61,563 bases of DNA, taken from Ruminococcus sp. (lineage in GTDB: Bacteria; Bacillota; Clostridia; Oscillospirales; Acutalibacteraceae). The DNA lies in contig JAFTYK010000019.1 in assembly GCA_017464765.1 (NCBI GenBank), positions 1-61,563 on the forward strand, read 5' to 3'. The position numbers were made by a program, and so were the translations under genes. The stretch's first letter is position 1; each line of letters starts with the position of its first letter. The notes below the pieces were generated by a model. It did no database searches. It saw nothing but the letters and a program-made list of their open reading frames with translations, and was not told the origin of the DNA. Shown in pieces: positions 24,859-33,917 of this stretch.

Positions 24859-27237
24859 ATGTTAGATTATAGTAGATACTATCGCGCGTATGCTGAAATG
24901 CAGCAGACACTCGAAGGGGATTTTACAAGAGAATATTTAACTGGGGCATTAAAAGACAGCGATACTGGTAAGGATATTCTTGCAGGTAACGCTTACAACC
25001 GAGTTATCGATATGGAGTGGGTAGAGAAGATTGAAGAAACTCTCCCTTATATGGATAAAGCCATCCGCGAAGAGCGTAGATTCATCGAAACTTATGAAGA
25101 AGTTGACCGTGTTGACAAAGTAAAGCAGGTTACTAAAGAAGCTGTCCGTCACTTAACACAGCACACTAGCCTTATTCAGGCTGTTGATCCTGATGGTTCT
25201 GTTTCTCCGTCTAAGCTTCTTAATACCCATCGTGAAGATAGCTACGCTACATACGAAAATAGATTTTTATACACGCTTATTTTTAAAACTATTTCTTTCG
25301 TTGAAGCACGTTTCCGTGCTTTGAAAGAAGCTCCGAATGACTCATATACAAGCGTTGAGATGAAGCGTTATGCTAACCTCAATAATCAGATGTTTGCTTT
25401 TAATCTCACTTACGCTTCTGAATCTCACGATCGTGATAAGGTCGATAAGGAAGAGGATATCTCGAATCTTACTGACTACGAACGTATCACTCGTATCCGT
25501 ATGATGCTTGATGATTTTGTTAACACAAACCTCATTCAGGCACTAAAGGGTTGTATTCAGGTTCGTTCACCAATTAACAAAACTAACTGTATCAAAAAGA
25601 ACCCTAACTTCTCAAAGTGTAATGAGTTATGGTCTTTCATAGAAGCTTATCGTAAGACAGGTTACGTTGTAGAGTCTAATGAGTTTTCCGGCGAAATGGA
25701 TTCTGACACTCAGAGCGAACTTTACGATGTAATGGCTTTCCAGCACTTTGTTATGACTATCAGCACCAACAAACCGCTGAAAGATAAGCTCCACGCAGAG
25801 TATATCGCTGAAAATGAGCGTAGAGCTGCTGAGGCTAATAAACCTGAAGAAGAACAGGCTAAATGGCTTGAGGAGCAGATTTACGAAGCTAGACGTGAAG
25901 AAATGGCTCTTAGACTCAAGGAGGTCCGTGAGCGCGATATGATCATCGCTCAGCTCACTACTGAACTTGACCAAGAGAAAGAAAAAGTCAGACAGCGTGA
26001 TCTTAAGATCAAAGAGTTGCAGACACTCCTTGATGTTCGAGAAAAAGAACTCGAAGAAACTAAGGAAGAACTCAGAGCTGCTTTACAGAGAGTTGCTGAA
26101 CTCGAGGCAGAACTCGAGGTCTGCAAAGCTAGAATCGCTGAACTTGAAGGCATTGTTGAGGAGCAGAAGAAGACTATCGAAGCTCAGGCTGCAACAATCG
26201 TTGCACTCGAAGCTAAGATTGTTGAACTCAACGCTCTTATTGATACATTAAATGCTAAGATTGCTGAACTTGAAGCTAAGGTTGCAGAACTCGAGGCCGA
26301 AGTCGCAAGATGTAAAGCTAAAATCAAGGAACTCGAAGCTCACATTGACTTCCTTAATGATAAAATTTCTGTTCTTGAAACTACTATTCGTGACCTTAAT
26401 GCTGAAATTGAGGAACATAAAGCTAGAATCTCAGAACTTGAAGATTTAACTGCTAAGCAAGCTAAAACTATTGAAGATCAGGCTTCCCAGATTGTTATTC
26501 TCAACACAAGCGTTAACGATCTTAGAAATGCAAATTCTGAGTTGACTGACGAAAACGCAGGTCTTAAGTCCACCGTTGCACAGCATGAGAATACAATCGC
26601 GACACAGGCTGCGGACATAGAGGAAAAAGCTTCTCAGATTAACACCGCAAACGGCCAGATTGCTAATCTTTCAACACAGCTTTCTACTTTAGAGGGTGAC
26701 TACAAAACCCTCAAGAGTGACTTTGTGAAAGAGAAAGCAAAGGTTGTTGAGCGCGATAGCTTAATAGAGAAGAGTAACGAAAAGACAAATAAACTTCAGG
26801 ACGAACTCACAAATTCACGTTCTGAGTATAATGAGCTTAATAAAACAGTCAGCACTCACATCGCTAACTTGAAAGCGAAGGATAAAGAACTTTCACAGAA
26901 AGATAAAGCGATGAAAAATGCTGAAAAGAATAACGATAAAGCAATTGCAAAGCTTGAGAAAGATTTCGAGTCTAAACTTTCAGCGCTAAAAGCTGAATAC
27001 GAAGCGAAGCTTAAAGCTAAAGACAGCGAAATCGCTACAGCTAAAGGCTTTACTGACCAGCAAAAATACGAAGCTAAGCTTAAGTCAGCTACTAAAGAAA
27101 TCGAAGATAAATACAACAAGAATCTTAAGAAAGCTAAGAAGAAAGCTAAAGCCTTTGCTAAGAAAGCAGCTCTCTTGCTTGACTATAAACCTGAAAAGAT
27201 TCTTGATCTTGAAAACGTTGAGGATTACCTCGACTAA
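24859..27237 (+). CDS. DUF2357-like N-terminus plus long coiled-coil protein
   Basis: 792 aa with no signal peptide or membrane helix. The N-terminal 300 residues are globular, with LLNTHREDSYATYENRFLYTL (YENRF at 132-136), resembling the DUF2357 region found in partners of McrB-like ATPases. Residues about 310-770 are an almost unbroken coiled coil with Glu/Lys/Ala/Leu heptads. The tail is very basic (KKAKKKAKAFAKK) and ends in an acidic LENVEDYLD. No PD-(D/E)xK nuclease motif is visible, so it is not a normal McrC. A scaffold or tether working with the AAA+ protein is the simplest reading. Confidence 0.75.
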   Translation: MLDYSRYYRAYAEMQQTLEGDFTREYLTGALKDSDTGKDILAGNAYNRVIDMEWVEKIEETLPYMDKAIREERRFIETYEEVDRVDKVKQVTKEAVRHLTQHTSLIQAVDPDGSVSPSKLLNTHREDSYATYENRFLYTLIFKTISFVEARFRALKEAPNDSYTSVEMKRYANLNNQMFAFNLTYASESHDRDKVDKEEDISNLTDYERITRIRMMLDDFVNTNLIQALKGCIQVRSPINKTNCIKKNPNFSKCNELWSFIEAYRKTGYVVESNEFSGEMDSDTQSELYDVMAFQHFVMTISTNKPLKDKLHAEYIAENERRAAEANKPEEEQAKWLEEQIYEARREEMALRLKEVRERDMIIAQLTTELDQEKEKVRQRDLKIKELQTLLDVREKELEETKEELRAALQRVAELEAELEVCKARIAELEGIVEEQKKTIEAQAATIVALEAKIVELNALIDTLNAKIAELEAKVAELEAEVARCKAKIKELEAHIDFLNDKISVLETTIRDLNAEIEEHKARISELEDLTAKQAKTIEDQASQIVILNTSVNDLRNANSELTDENAGLKSTVAQHENTIATQAADIEEKASQINTANGQIANLSTQLSTLEGDYKTLKSDFVKEKAKVVERDSLIEKSNEKTNKLQDELTNSRSEYNELNKTVSTHIANLKAKDKELSQKDKAMKNAEKNNDKAIAKLEKDFESKLSALKAEYEAKLKAKDSEIATAKGFTDQQKYEAKLKSATKEIEDKYNKNLKKAKKKAKAFAKKAALLLDYKPEKILDLENVEDYLD

Positions 27238-27267
27238 CAACTAAACTATAACGAAAGGAGCAATAAT

Positions 27268-28308
27268 ATGAAGAGTAAGCAGAACACATCTTTGATGATA
27301 AAAGCTATCATGTTATTGCTCGCTTTAATTATTATGGTATTTGTAGCATCTCTTGCTTGGTTTACTGAAACAGCTACTCCTGTTGAAGCAACAGGTGTAT
27401 CTGTAAAGACCAGTGCTTCAAAGTATTTTGATATGGCTGTTGGTTTTGAATCATCAGTTAATGGTTATCAATACACAATCTCGCAGTACTCAAAGAATCT
27501 GAATCTTCGTGACGGTATTACTGCTGATGGTAAGCATTATGATGCTTTGCACGATTTCAGTCCAATTGATATCACAGGTGATGGTGTAACGCTTGTACGT
27601 CCGTCTATGCAACCTAAAAATGTTGATATCGATCGTAACAGTGGTACGTTTACTACCGTTTCACCTAATAAGGAGTACATTTGCTTTGATATGTATTTCA
27701 GAGCTAGTGAACCATGTCAGGTTTTCCTTGATGAAGGTTCCTTTGTTAAAGGTGCTATCGAAGATACACCAGGTGATGGGAATCTTGTGGATACTGAACT
27801 TTTAGCCAATGATGATGGTAGGAAAGCGAAAGAAGGAAACTTCTCAAAAGATGCAGTTGTCGGTGCAGTTCGAGTCTCTTTTGTAAATTATGATGTTTTT
27901 TATGAGGGTGAGGACTTAGAGAATCTTCAGAATGAAGCACGCTTACTTTGGTTGCCACGCCCAGATATCCATCTCAATACACCTAATAATGAGATATGGA
28001 GTTTATCTACAGGTCTTACTAAGGACAACGTTATTGATGACTCCTTTGGTTCGTCTACTTTCACTCATCAATATTATACATATATCTATGATGAAGCACA
28101 GGAGAGATATTTTGGTGAGGATAGAATCTATGAAAATACTGTCACTGATCCAAGCAAAGACGCTATCTGTAGTGTGAACTATAAAAACGGTGACTACTAC
28201 TACGGTAAAACTCAGGTTAACATCTGGATTGAAGGCTGTGACGCTGAGGCTCGTCGTGCTATAGCTGGCGGTAAGTTCCAGGTTAATTTTGATTTAGCTG
28301 GCGCATAA
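27268..28308 (+). CDS. SipW/TasA-type exported surface protein 4
   Basis: 346 aa. The signal-like N-terminus has a hydrophobic segment (about 9-28) ending in SLAWFTETA (AWF at 30-32). The mature part begins VKTSASKYFDMAVGF, similar to its neighbours, and ends VNIWIEGCDAEARRAIAGGKFQVNFDL. This is the locus C-terminal motif, here with Ala in place of the usual Cys. GAAAGGAG precedes the ATG. It follows the coiled-coil gene by 30 bases and precedes the first giant protein by 30 bases, so it is in the same transcript. A minor subunit role is inferred. Confidence 0.75.
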   Translation: MKSKQNTSLMIKAIMLLLALIIMVFVASLAWFTETATPVEATGVSVKTSASKYFDMAVGFESSVNGYQYTISQYSKNLNLRDGITADGKHYDALHDFSPIDITGDGVTLVRPSMQPKNVDIDRNSGTFTTVSPNKEYICFDMYFRASEPCQVFLDEGSFVKGAIEDTPGDGNLVDTELLANDDGRKAKEGNFSKDAVVGAVRVSFVNYDVFYEGEDLENLQNEARLLWLPRPDIHLNTPNNEIWSLSTGLTKDNVIDDSFGSSTFTHQYYTYIYDEAQERYFGEDRIYENTVTDPSKDAICSVNYKNGDYYYGKTQVNIWIEGCDAEARRAIAGGKFQVNFDLAGA

Positions 28309-28338
28309 AACTTTTTGCATTCCGTTTTTAGGAGATTT

Positions 28339-31300
28339 ATGATGAAACAATCTAACTTCAAAAAACTGAATATCTTTAAAACTTCTCCACTAATCGGTGT
28401 TATTGCCATTGTCGAAGTTATTATCCTTATCTGTGTGAGTACTTTCGCATGGTTTGTTTTTGCTGATAATAACACGGTCAACACCGATGTTCTTTCTGTT
28501 GAGCCTGACTCAGGTCTTGAGATTGACTTTAACGATGCTAACGAAAATGATTATGTTAACATTTGGAACTATCTCAACGAATTCCAGTTTGAGCCTGTTA
28601 CATCTCTTGATGGACGTAATATTTTTGTTCCGACAACAGGAACTTTGAATGCTATTGATACTTCTAATATGAAGTTCAGAGAAGCGACAGTTAACGATAT
28701 GAACTCAAAGTATATCAATATCGACTTTACTTTGACTAATAACGGTACGACGGCTATGCCTGTTTACCTTAGTTCTAAGTCATATTTTAATTTGTATGAT
28801 CCTGATACTAAAGAGTCTATTGCTAGCAAGGCTATCCGTATTGCTTTCTATCAGAACGATGGTGAATCTGGTCGAATCACTTCATCACTTCTTTCTAAAG
28901 AATACGATGGCGATACACCTGAGGAGCCTGATGACCCTGATTCACCTGGTGATACTCAAAACAGTTTTTATATCTATTTTAATAAGTCAGGTTCAACCTG
29001 GACTGATGTCTGGATTGAGACTGATTATACAGCTCAAGCAGGTTCCAATAAACGTATACAAATGAAACAATTAGATACTAACTCTGATATTTATTATCTT
29101 GATTTACAAGCTTCACTTTCAAACTTCAACCCAACTAATTTTTATACATGGGTAAAATTCCATGATAGTGCAAATAGCAATAGTACTACAACTTCAACTG
29201 TTCAGTTACCTAATGCGAAGATTGAAGCTGATAGTATGTACTCTTTTAGGCTTGATGATAATGGTAAAGCTTATACCGGTAGCTACAATGGCGGTAATGG
29301 TATGATGTTAAATGATCCTGTTCCGTACAATGGAGATAAACCAAATGTAGGAGGCGACGATACAGGAGATAGTGGTACAGGTGATGAAGATACAGGTGAA
29401 GTACAAGGTCAGACTACTGTCTACTTTAACAACACTCTCGGTTGGAAACAGCCTTATGCTTACATCTGGCAGGCAAATGATAAGAACACCAAAGATGATG
29501 ATGTTCCACTTTCTGCTTGGCCTGGCAAACCAATGACACACATTTCTGGATCTATTTACTACTATACTTTTAATTCAAAATACGATTCCATCATCTTTAA
29601 TGATGGAAATTCCGAAGGCGGAGCTGTTAAAACTCAGGATATTTCTCCTGTTAAAGATGGATATATTTATATGATCGGTACACCAACTGGAGACAACGAG
29701 TTCGGCTATGCACAGGAAGATTATATAGGAACTGTTGAAGCTGGAACTTATCCTGTTATTTCACCTGGTGTATCTACAGGTTTCCAGCGACCTTACGCAC
29801 CTGTTACTCAGATTGACGATAATAATGGTAAATCTAGGGTTGTTATTCCTGCTTTTGCGTCTTCTATCGATGATTATAATTACGGATCGGAACACTCATT
29901 GTTTACAATTGAGCCTGGTCAGACATTACCTCTTTCTATGATCATTTGGCTTGAGGGAACTGATCCTGACTGTACAGAGGATGTTTATTCTGGTAAATTC
30001 ATCGATATGAACCTTGTCTTTGCAACTAAAGACTCCGGCGATAAGATGTATACATATAAGTTCCTTGATAAAACTAAGGAAAATTGGATTGATGACAAAA
30101 TCACTACTGATACAGGTGTTTCTTTTAAACCTGTTATTCAGCTCTATGACGTTAATTCCGGTAAGGGTTATCAGATGAGTGTTCACGATGATGAGGAAGG
30201 TAACCCTACTATTTGGCAATGTAGCGCGCCAGAAGCGTTGGTTAATTCCGATCACATTATGTTCCGTCGAGTAAATCCAATGAATGAGGACGAAGTCTGG
30301 AACTATTGGGATACTAGTGGTTTTAGCGGAAAGGACGGTGCTGTTGTAGATAGTACGGTTTACTTCTCTGCTTTCTCGGACGGCGCTCCAACTAAAGCCG
30401 TTAAAGATACTAATGCTACAGAAGAAGCAAATGCGCCTGAACGTTCTTGCGGTGGTCTGTGGGGTGACCACGAAACAAAGATTCTTACTGTCTATGATGG
30501 TACGGAAAACCAGTGGATTAAGAATTCCACCAAAGAAGGTACCACTTCAGTACTTACTATGAACTATACGTATAACGGACAGAACATTGAATATAAAGCT
30601 TCTGGTTCCGGAAACGATATGTATTATTTTGTTGTTCCAAAGGTTGTTTATTCTAAAAATGGCAATTCTCGTCCACTCATCACTTTCAAGCGTTACTTTA
30701 ATTTTGATAGTAAATACGCGTTGAATTCTGATAAGAACGAGCTTACTTATCATATGAAGTGGGACTGTACAGCCTGTGATGGACAATTTGGTCAGATTAC
30801 TGGAAATAATAGTGGTGACTTCTACTGGGGTTCTGATATTCTTTACATACAGGCTAAGAAGGCAGTTACTGATAAAATGAGTGGATCACATTTACAGGTA
30901 CATTTTTACACAACTTCTGATGGATCTGAAGTTAGTGGTACCAGCCATTACACAACCCTTTATAGAAATGATAACTTTGCAGCTTCAGGCGATGGCTACG
31001 GTTATGCATGCGTAGTTCCATCGAACAAGAATTATTATAAGTATCGTGTTGAGCGTTGTAACCCTAACAGTACATCTGAAAAGTGGAACATTACTTCTCT
31101 ACAAGATATCAACACATCAAATAATGATTCTGACTACAGTTATTTGAATACGGTATCAAACAACATTTGTACTATCGATTACTTATTCTTAAAAGTTTAT
31201 CTTGAGTGTTCTACAAGTTATTGTGGAGATAGTTGGGATCCTGAGATTTACGTATTTAAAGAAGGTGGCGGTGAAGAAAAAGCATGGCCAGGTACCACTA

Positions 31301-31587
31301 TGACTTGGTCATCAAATACCGCTGAAGGCGGTGGATCTGGGTATAAACAGTATTATTACGATGTTAACGTTTCTAGTTATGATCGTATTATATTCTCCAA
31401 TGATTATGATTATGGCAACCAGCGTCGTCAGACTGGTGATATTATCGTTGGTACTGATGATCAAGTCAGCGGTATGATTTATCAATGGGATTCAAGTAAC
31501 CAGAGATGGCGCTCTTCACATAAAACAGGTGTTACTGCTAACGAAACATTACATGCAACACTTTATAATTCTAAAGACTGGCCTTAA
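28339..31587 (+). CDS. Giant surface protein A with starch-binding-like modules
   Basis: About 1,082 aa. SipW-type signal: hydrophobic 18-35 then STFAWFVFAD. A TasA-like beta domain includes the motif IIWLEGTDPDC near residue 537. A module at about residues 359-440 (TVYFNNTLGW, AYIWQANDKN, AWPGKPMT, DSIIFNDG, KTQDI) strongly resembles CBM25/26 starch-binding domains. A second at about 950-1040 (EIYVFKEGGG, AWPGTTMTW, DRIIFSNDYD, RQTGDI) repeats the pattern. No catalytic domain or wall anchor is visible. AGGAG at 28330-28334 favours ATG 28339 over an earlier in-frame ATG at 28315. It is probably an adhesin at the fibre tip or surface. Confidence 0.8.
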   Translation: MMKQSNFKKLNIFKTSPLIGVIAIVEVIILICVSTFAWFVFADNNTVNTDVLSVEPDSGLEIDFNDANENDYVNIWNYLNEFQFEPVTSLDGRNIFVPTTGTLNAIDTSNMKFREATVNDMNSKYINIDFTLTNNGTTAMPVYLSSKSYFNLYDPDTKESIASKAIRIAFYQNDGESGRITSSLLSKEYDGDTPEEPDDPDSPGDTQNSFYIYFNKSGSTWTDVWIETDYTAQAGSNKRIQMKQLDTNSDIYYLDLQASLSNFNPTNFYTWVKFHDSANSNSTTTSTVQLPNAKIEADSMYSFRLDDNGKAYTGSYNGGNGMMLNDPVPYNGDKPNVGGDDTGDSGTGDEDTGEVQGQTTVYFNNTLGWKQPYAYIWQANDKNTKDDDVPLSAWPGKPMTHISGSIYYYTFNSKYDSIIFNDGNSEGGAVKTQDISPVKDGYIYMIGTPTGDNEFGYAQEDYIGTVEAGTYPVISPGVSTGFQRPYAPVTQIDDNNGKSRVVIPAFASSIDDYNYGSEHSLFTIEPGQTLPLSMIIWLEGTDPDCTEDVYSGKFIDMNLVFATKDSGDKMYTYKFLDKTKENWIDDKITTDTGVSFKPVIQLYDVNSGKGYQMSVHDDEEGNPTIWQCSAPEALVNSDHIMFRRVNPMNEDEVWNYWDTSGFSGKDGAVVDSTVYFSAFSDGAPTKAVKDTNATEEANAPERSCGGLWGDHETKILTVYDGTENQWIKNSTKEGTTSVLTMNYTYNGQNIEYKASGSGNDMYYFVVPKVVYSKNGNSRPLITFKRYFNFDSKYALNSDKNELTYHMKWDCTACDGQFGQITGNNSGDFYWGSDILYIQAKKAVTDKMSGSHLQVHFYTTSDGSEVSGTSHYTTLYRNDNFAASGDGYGYACVVPSNKNYYKYRVERCNPNSTSEKWNITSLQDINTSNNDSDYSYLNTVSNNICTIDYLFLKVYLECSTSYCGDSWDPEIYVFKEGGGEEKAWPGTTMTWSSNTAEGGGSGYKQYYYDVNVSSYDRIIFSNDYDYGNQRRQTGDIIVGTDDQVSGMIYQWDSSNQRWRSSHKTGVTANETLHATLYNSKDWP

Positions 31588-31624
31588 TATTAATTCTTAA
31601 AATACACATAAAGGAGGTGTCACG

Positions 31625-33886
31625 ATGAAAGATTTCTTGAAGAAATTCAGAGGTAGTAAGATTACAAAAATGCTTTTTAAAGGCAAAAATAAAAATTCAA
31701 TACTTTCAATCGTGGCACTTGTCGAGTGTATTATTCTTTTAGGAATTACAACGTATAGCTGGATTGAGTCAGCATCATCACTTGTTATCAAAGGTGATAA
31801 TTTACCTATTTCACAGAATATTGATTATCGCTTTGATGTCAAAGATGGTTCTTTGAATATGGTTGATCTGAATAGTTATTTCAGACCAACAGCATTGTAT
31901 CAGATGGCTCACGCTTCGTCGCCAGATGGTACTAATTTCTATTTCAAGAAAGCAAACGCTACTACTTACCGTCTTGGTGACACAACTGACTACAACACAA
32001 GTTATTACAACATCGATTTTCAGGTTCACAATGAAACTGCGAAAACTTTCAACTATTACTTTGATAATGCTAACATTTTCACTGTGACATCTGATCAGGA
32101 GATTGAAGAAGACGTACTCAAAGTTGCAGAAGGTGCGTTCCGTATCGTAGTAACAGCAGGTACTAATACACAGAATACTCGAATTTATTCCCGTGATACG
32201 GTTTCCTACAAACCTGTAAACGATAAGACAGGAGATACTACATCAAGTGACTTCACAACTACAGGTTTAACAAACGGCAGTGAATATAATTATCAGACTA
32301 ATACAACTAATAGTATTTACGTTTTCTCAACAACAGGTGGCGGTGATGATACAAAAGTAAATCTCAAAATCTGGTTTGAAGAAAAAGACCCTGGTTATGT
32401 TGCTTTGTCTGCCGAAAACAAGAAGAAACTTGAGGGTGCTACTGTTAGTATTAATCTTAAATTTGTAAACTCTGAGTCTAATTTCCAGACATTCTTTTTT
32501 GAGGATTATACTTTTAGTACTGTCGAGGGCCACGAAGGGAAGCATGTGACTTCAGAAGACCAGACAAAGAAACTCTATTTTTATCATAATGATGGAACAA
32601 CTACTTCTGTTATTCCTATGACAACAACAACTTCTCAGAACGAAGCCACTCGTTGGGTTACAGCTTCAGACGATGGTGAACCTACACCACGTATCTCTGA
32701 TGCTATGAGAAAAGATCTAAATGATAATCCAACTCACGGTTACTTTTTCTATGGTACATATAATGCATCTACTAATGTAAAGACAGAACACTATAAATGG
32801 CCTATATCAAAACCTGCTGTTAATGATAGTAACGTCTATATTTTCAAAGCTATGAGTGTTCTCAAGTTCAAAGGTGTCAACACAGGTTATGGTGTATGGG
32901 ACGATACTGAGATTAAGCTGTGGTACTTTAGAGACCAAACATCATCTGCAACAACTGAAGCATATAACACAAATGGTTATCAGTTCATTGCTAAAGCAGG
33001 GCAAAACAGACTTTACCTTAGTAATTCATCAACAGCTTCAGCGTCTGCTACTAGAATGTACTATGATGCATCAGAAAAATTATACAAAGGTTACTTTGTT
33101 TCAGATGTAACCGATCCGATTTTCTCATTTACAAGCGCAGCTGATTTCAAGGATGATAATATCAAAGTTCAGTGGGATGCGTCTAACCCTACTGAGTATG
33201 ACGGAAAAACTGTTTACAAAGCACTTGGTTATGAGGGAACAGGTACTGTTTCTTCACTGTCAAAAGCTGTGGGTGTAGGTACATGGATGAATACTGAACA
33301 AATCTTGTTCTCAACTGAGCTTGTCGATGCTTCTATGAACAAAGACTTCAGATATAAAATCAGCGCTATTGTTAATGGTACACGTCGTTACTATTATATG
33401 ACTAAACATAGTAATGCACTCACATGGGGTGCTTTTGTACCAGTCAAAAGCGGCACAACTTCTGAAGATTATATATCCTTCCAGCGCTTTGCTGATGTAA
33501 CTACAGAGAATAACGCTGGTACATGGAATTCTGAGGCTATTGCGAGAAATGGTAGCAACAAGTACTACGCAACTGATATGGCAGCATCAACTTCTCGCGG
33601 TCAGTGGCATATAGGTGTTGTTGTTGATGGTTCTGCTGATAATGTTATTAACGATGTATTGACTACCGTCGAAGGTTCTAAACTTGAGTATTCTATCGAT
33701 AATGGTAATACATATCTTCCAATTAATCAACTTGATAACTACCGTTGGTATACTGGTGATTTTGATAACACAGTAACAACTCTCAAATATCGTTGGACAG
33801 CTTACACTGGTACAGGTGTTAACGAAGCTGTGTTTACTTATGGACACGATTTAGTTGATGGTATTTATTTCAATATTACTGAATGA
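31625..33886 (+). CDS. Giant surface protein B
   Basis: 753 aa. A basic N-terminus of about 24 residues, hydrophobic 26-43 and ITTYSWIESAS (YSW at 44-46) form a variant of the locus signal motif. The first 270 residues form a TasA-like beta domain ending LKIWFEEKDPGYV, a degenerate copy of the locus motif. The rest is a run of beta modules with WYFRDQ, MYYDASEKLYKGYF and YISFQRFADVTTENNAGTWN, the last similar to a segment of giant protein A (MFRRVNPMNEDEVWNYW). AAGGAGGTG precedes the ATG. Modules look carbohydrate-binding in style, but I cannot assign a family. Confidence 0.75.
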   Translation: MKDFLKKFRGSKITKMLFKGKNKNSILSIVALVECIILLGITTYSWIESASSLVIKGDNLPISQNIDYRFDVKDGSLNMVDLNSYFRPTALYQMAHASSPDGTNFYFKKANATTYRLGDTTDYNTSYYNIDFQVHNETAKTFNYYFDNANIFTVTSDQEIEEDVLKVAEGAFRIVVTAGTNTQNTRIYSRDTVSYKPVNDKTGDTTSSDFTTTGLTNGSEYNYQTNTTNSIYVFSTTGGGDDTKVNLKIWFEEKDPGYVALSAENKKKLEGATVSINLKFVNSESNFQTFFFEDYTFSTVEGHEGKHVTSEDQTKKLYFYHNDGTTTSVIPMTTTTSQNEATRWVTASDDGEPTPRISDAMRKDLNDNPTHGYFFYGTYNASTNVKTEHYKWPISKPAVNDSNVYIFKAMSVLKFKGVNTGYGVWDDTEIKLWYFRDQTSSATTEAYNTNGYQFIAKAGQNRLYLSNSSTASASATRMYYDASEKLYKGYFVSDVTDPIFSFTSAADFKDDNIKVQWDASNPTEYDGKTVYKALGYEGTGTVSSLSKAVGVGTWMNTEQILFSTELVDASMNKDFRYKISAIVNGTRRYYYMTKHSNALTWGAFVPVKSGTTSEDYISFQRFADVTTENNAGTWNSEAIARNGSNKYYATDMAASTSRGQWHIGVVVDGSADNVINDVLTTVEGSKLEYSIDNGNTYLPINQLDNYRWYTGDFDNTVTTLKYRWTAYTGTGVNEAVFTYGHDLVDGIYFNITE

Positions 33887-33917
33887 TTTATATATTTTTT
33901 GATAAGGAGGTGTTGAA

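Noticed and set aside
25950-27119. Several open frames on both strands inside the coiled-coil gene
   Set aside because: They are by-products of the repetitive Glu/Lys/Leu codons of the coiled coil and have no ribosome sites or recognisable domains.
23287-27237. A restriction system of McrBC type
   Set aside because: The ATPase fits, but no nuclease, specificity domain or other defence gene is visible, and the surroundings are secretion genes.
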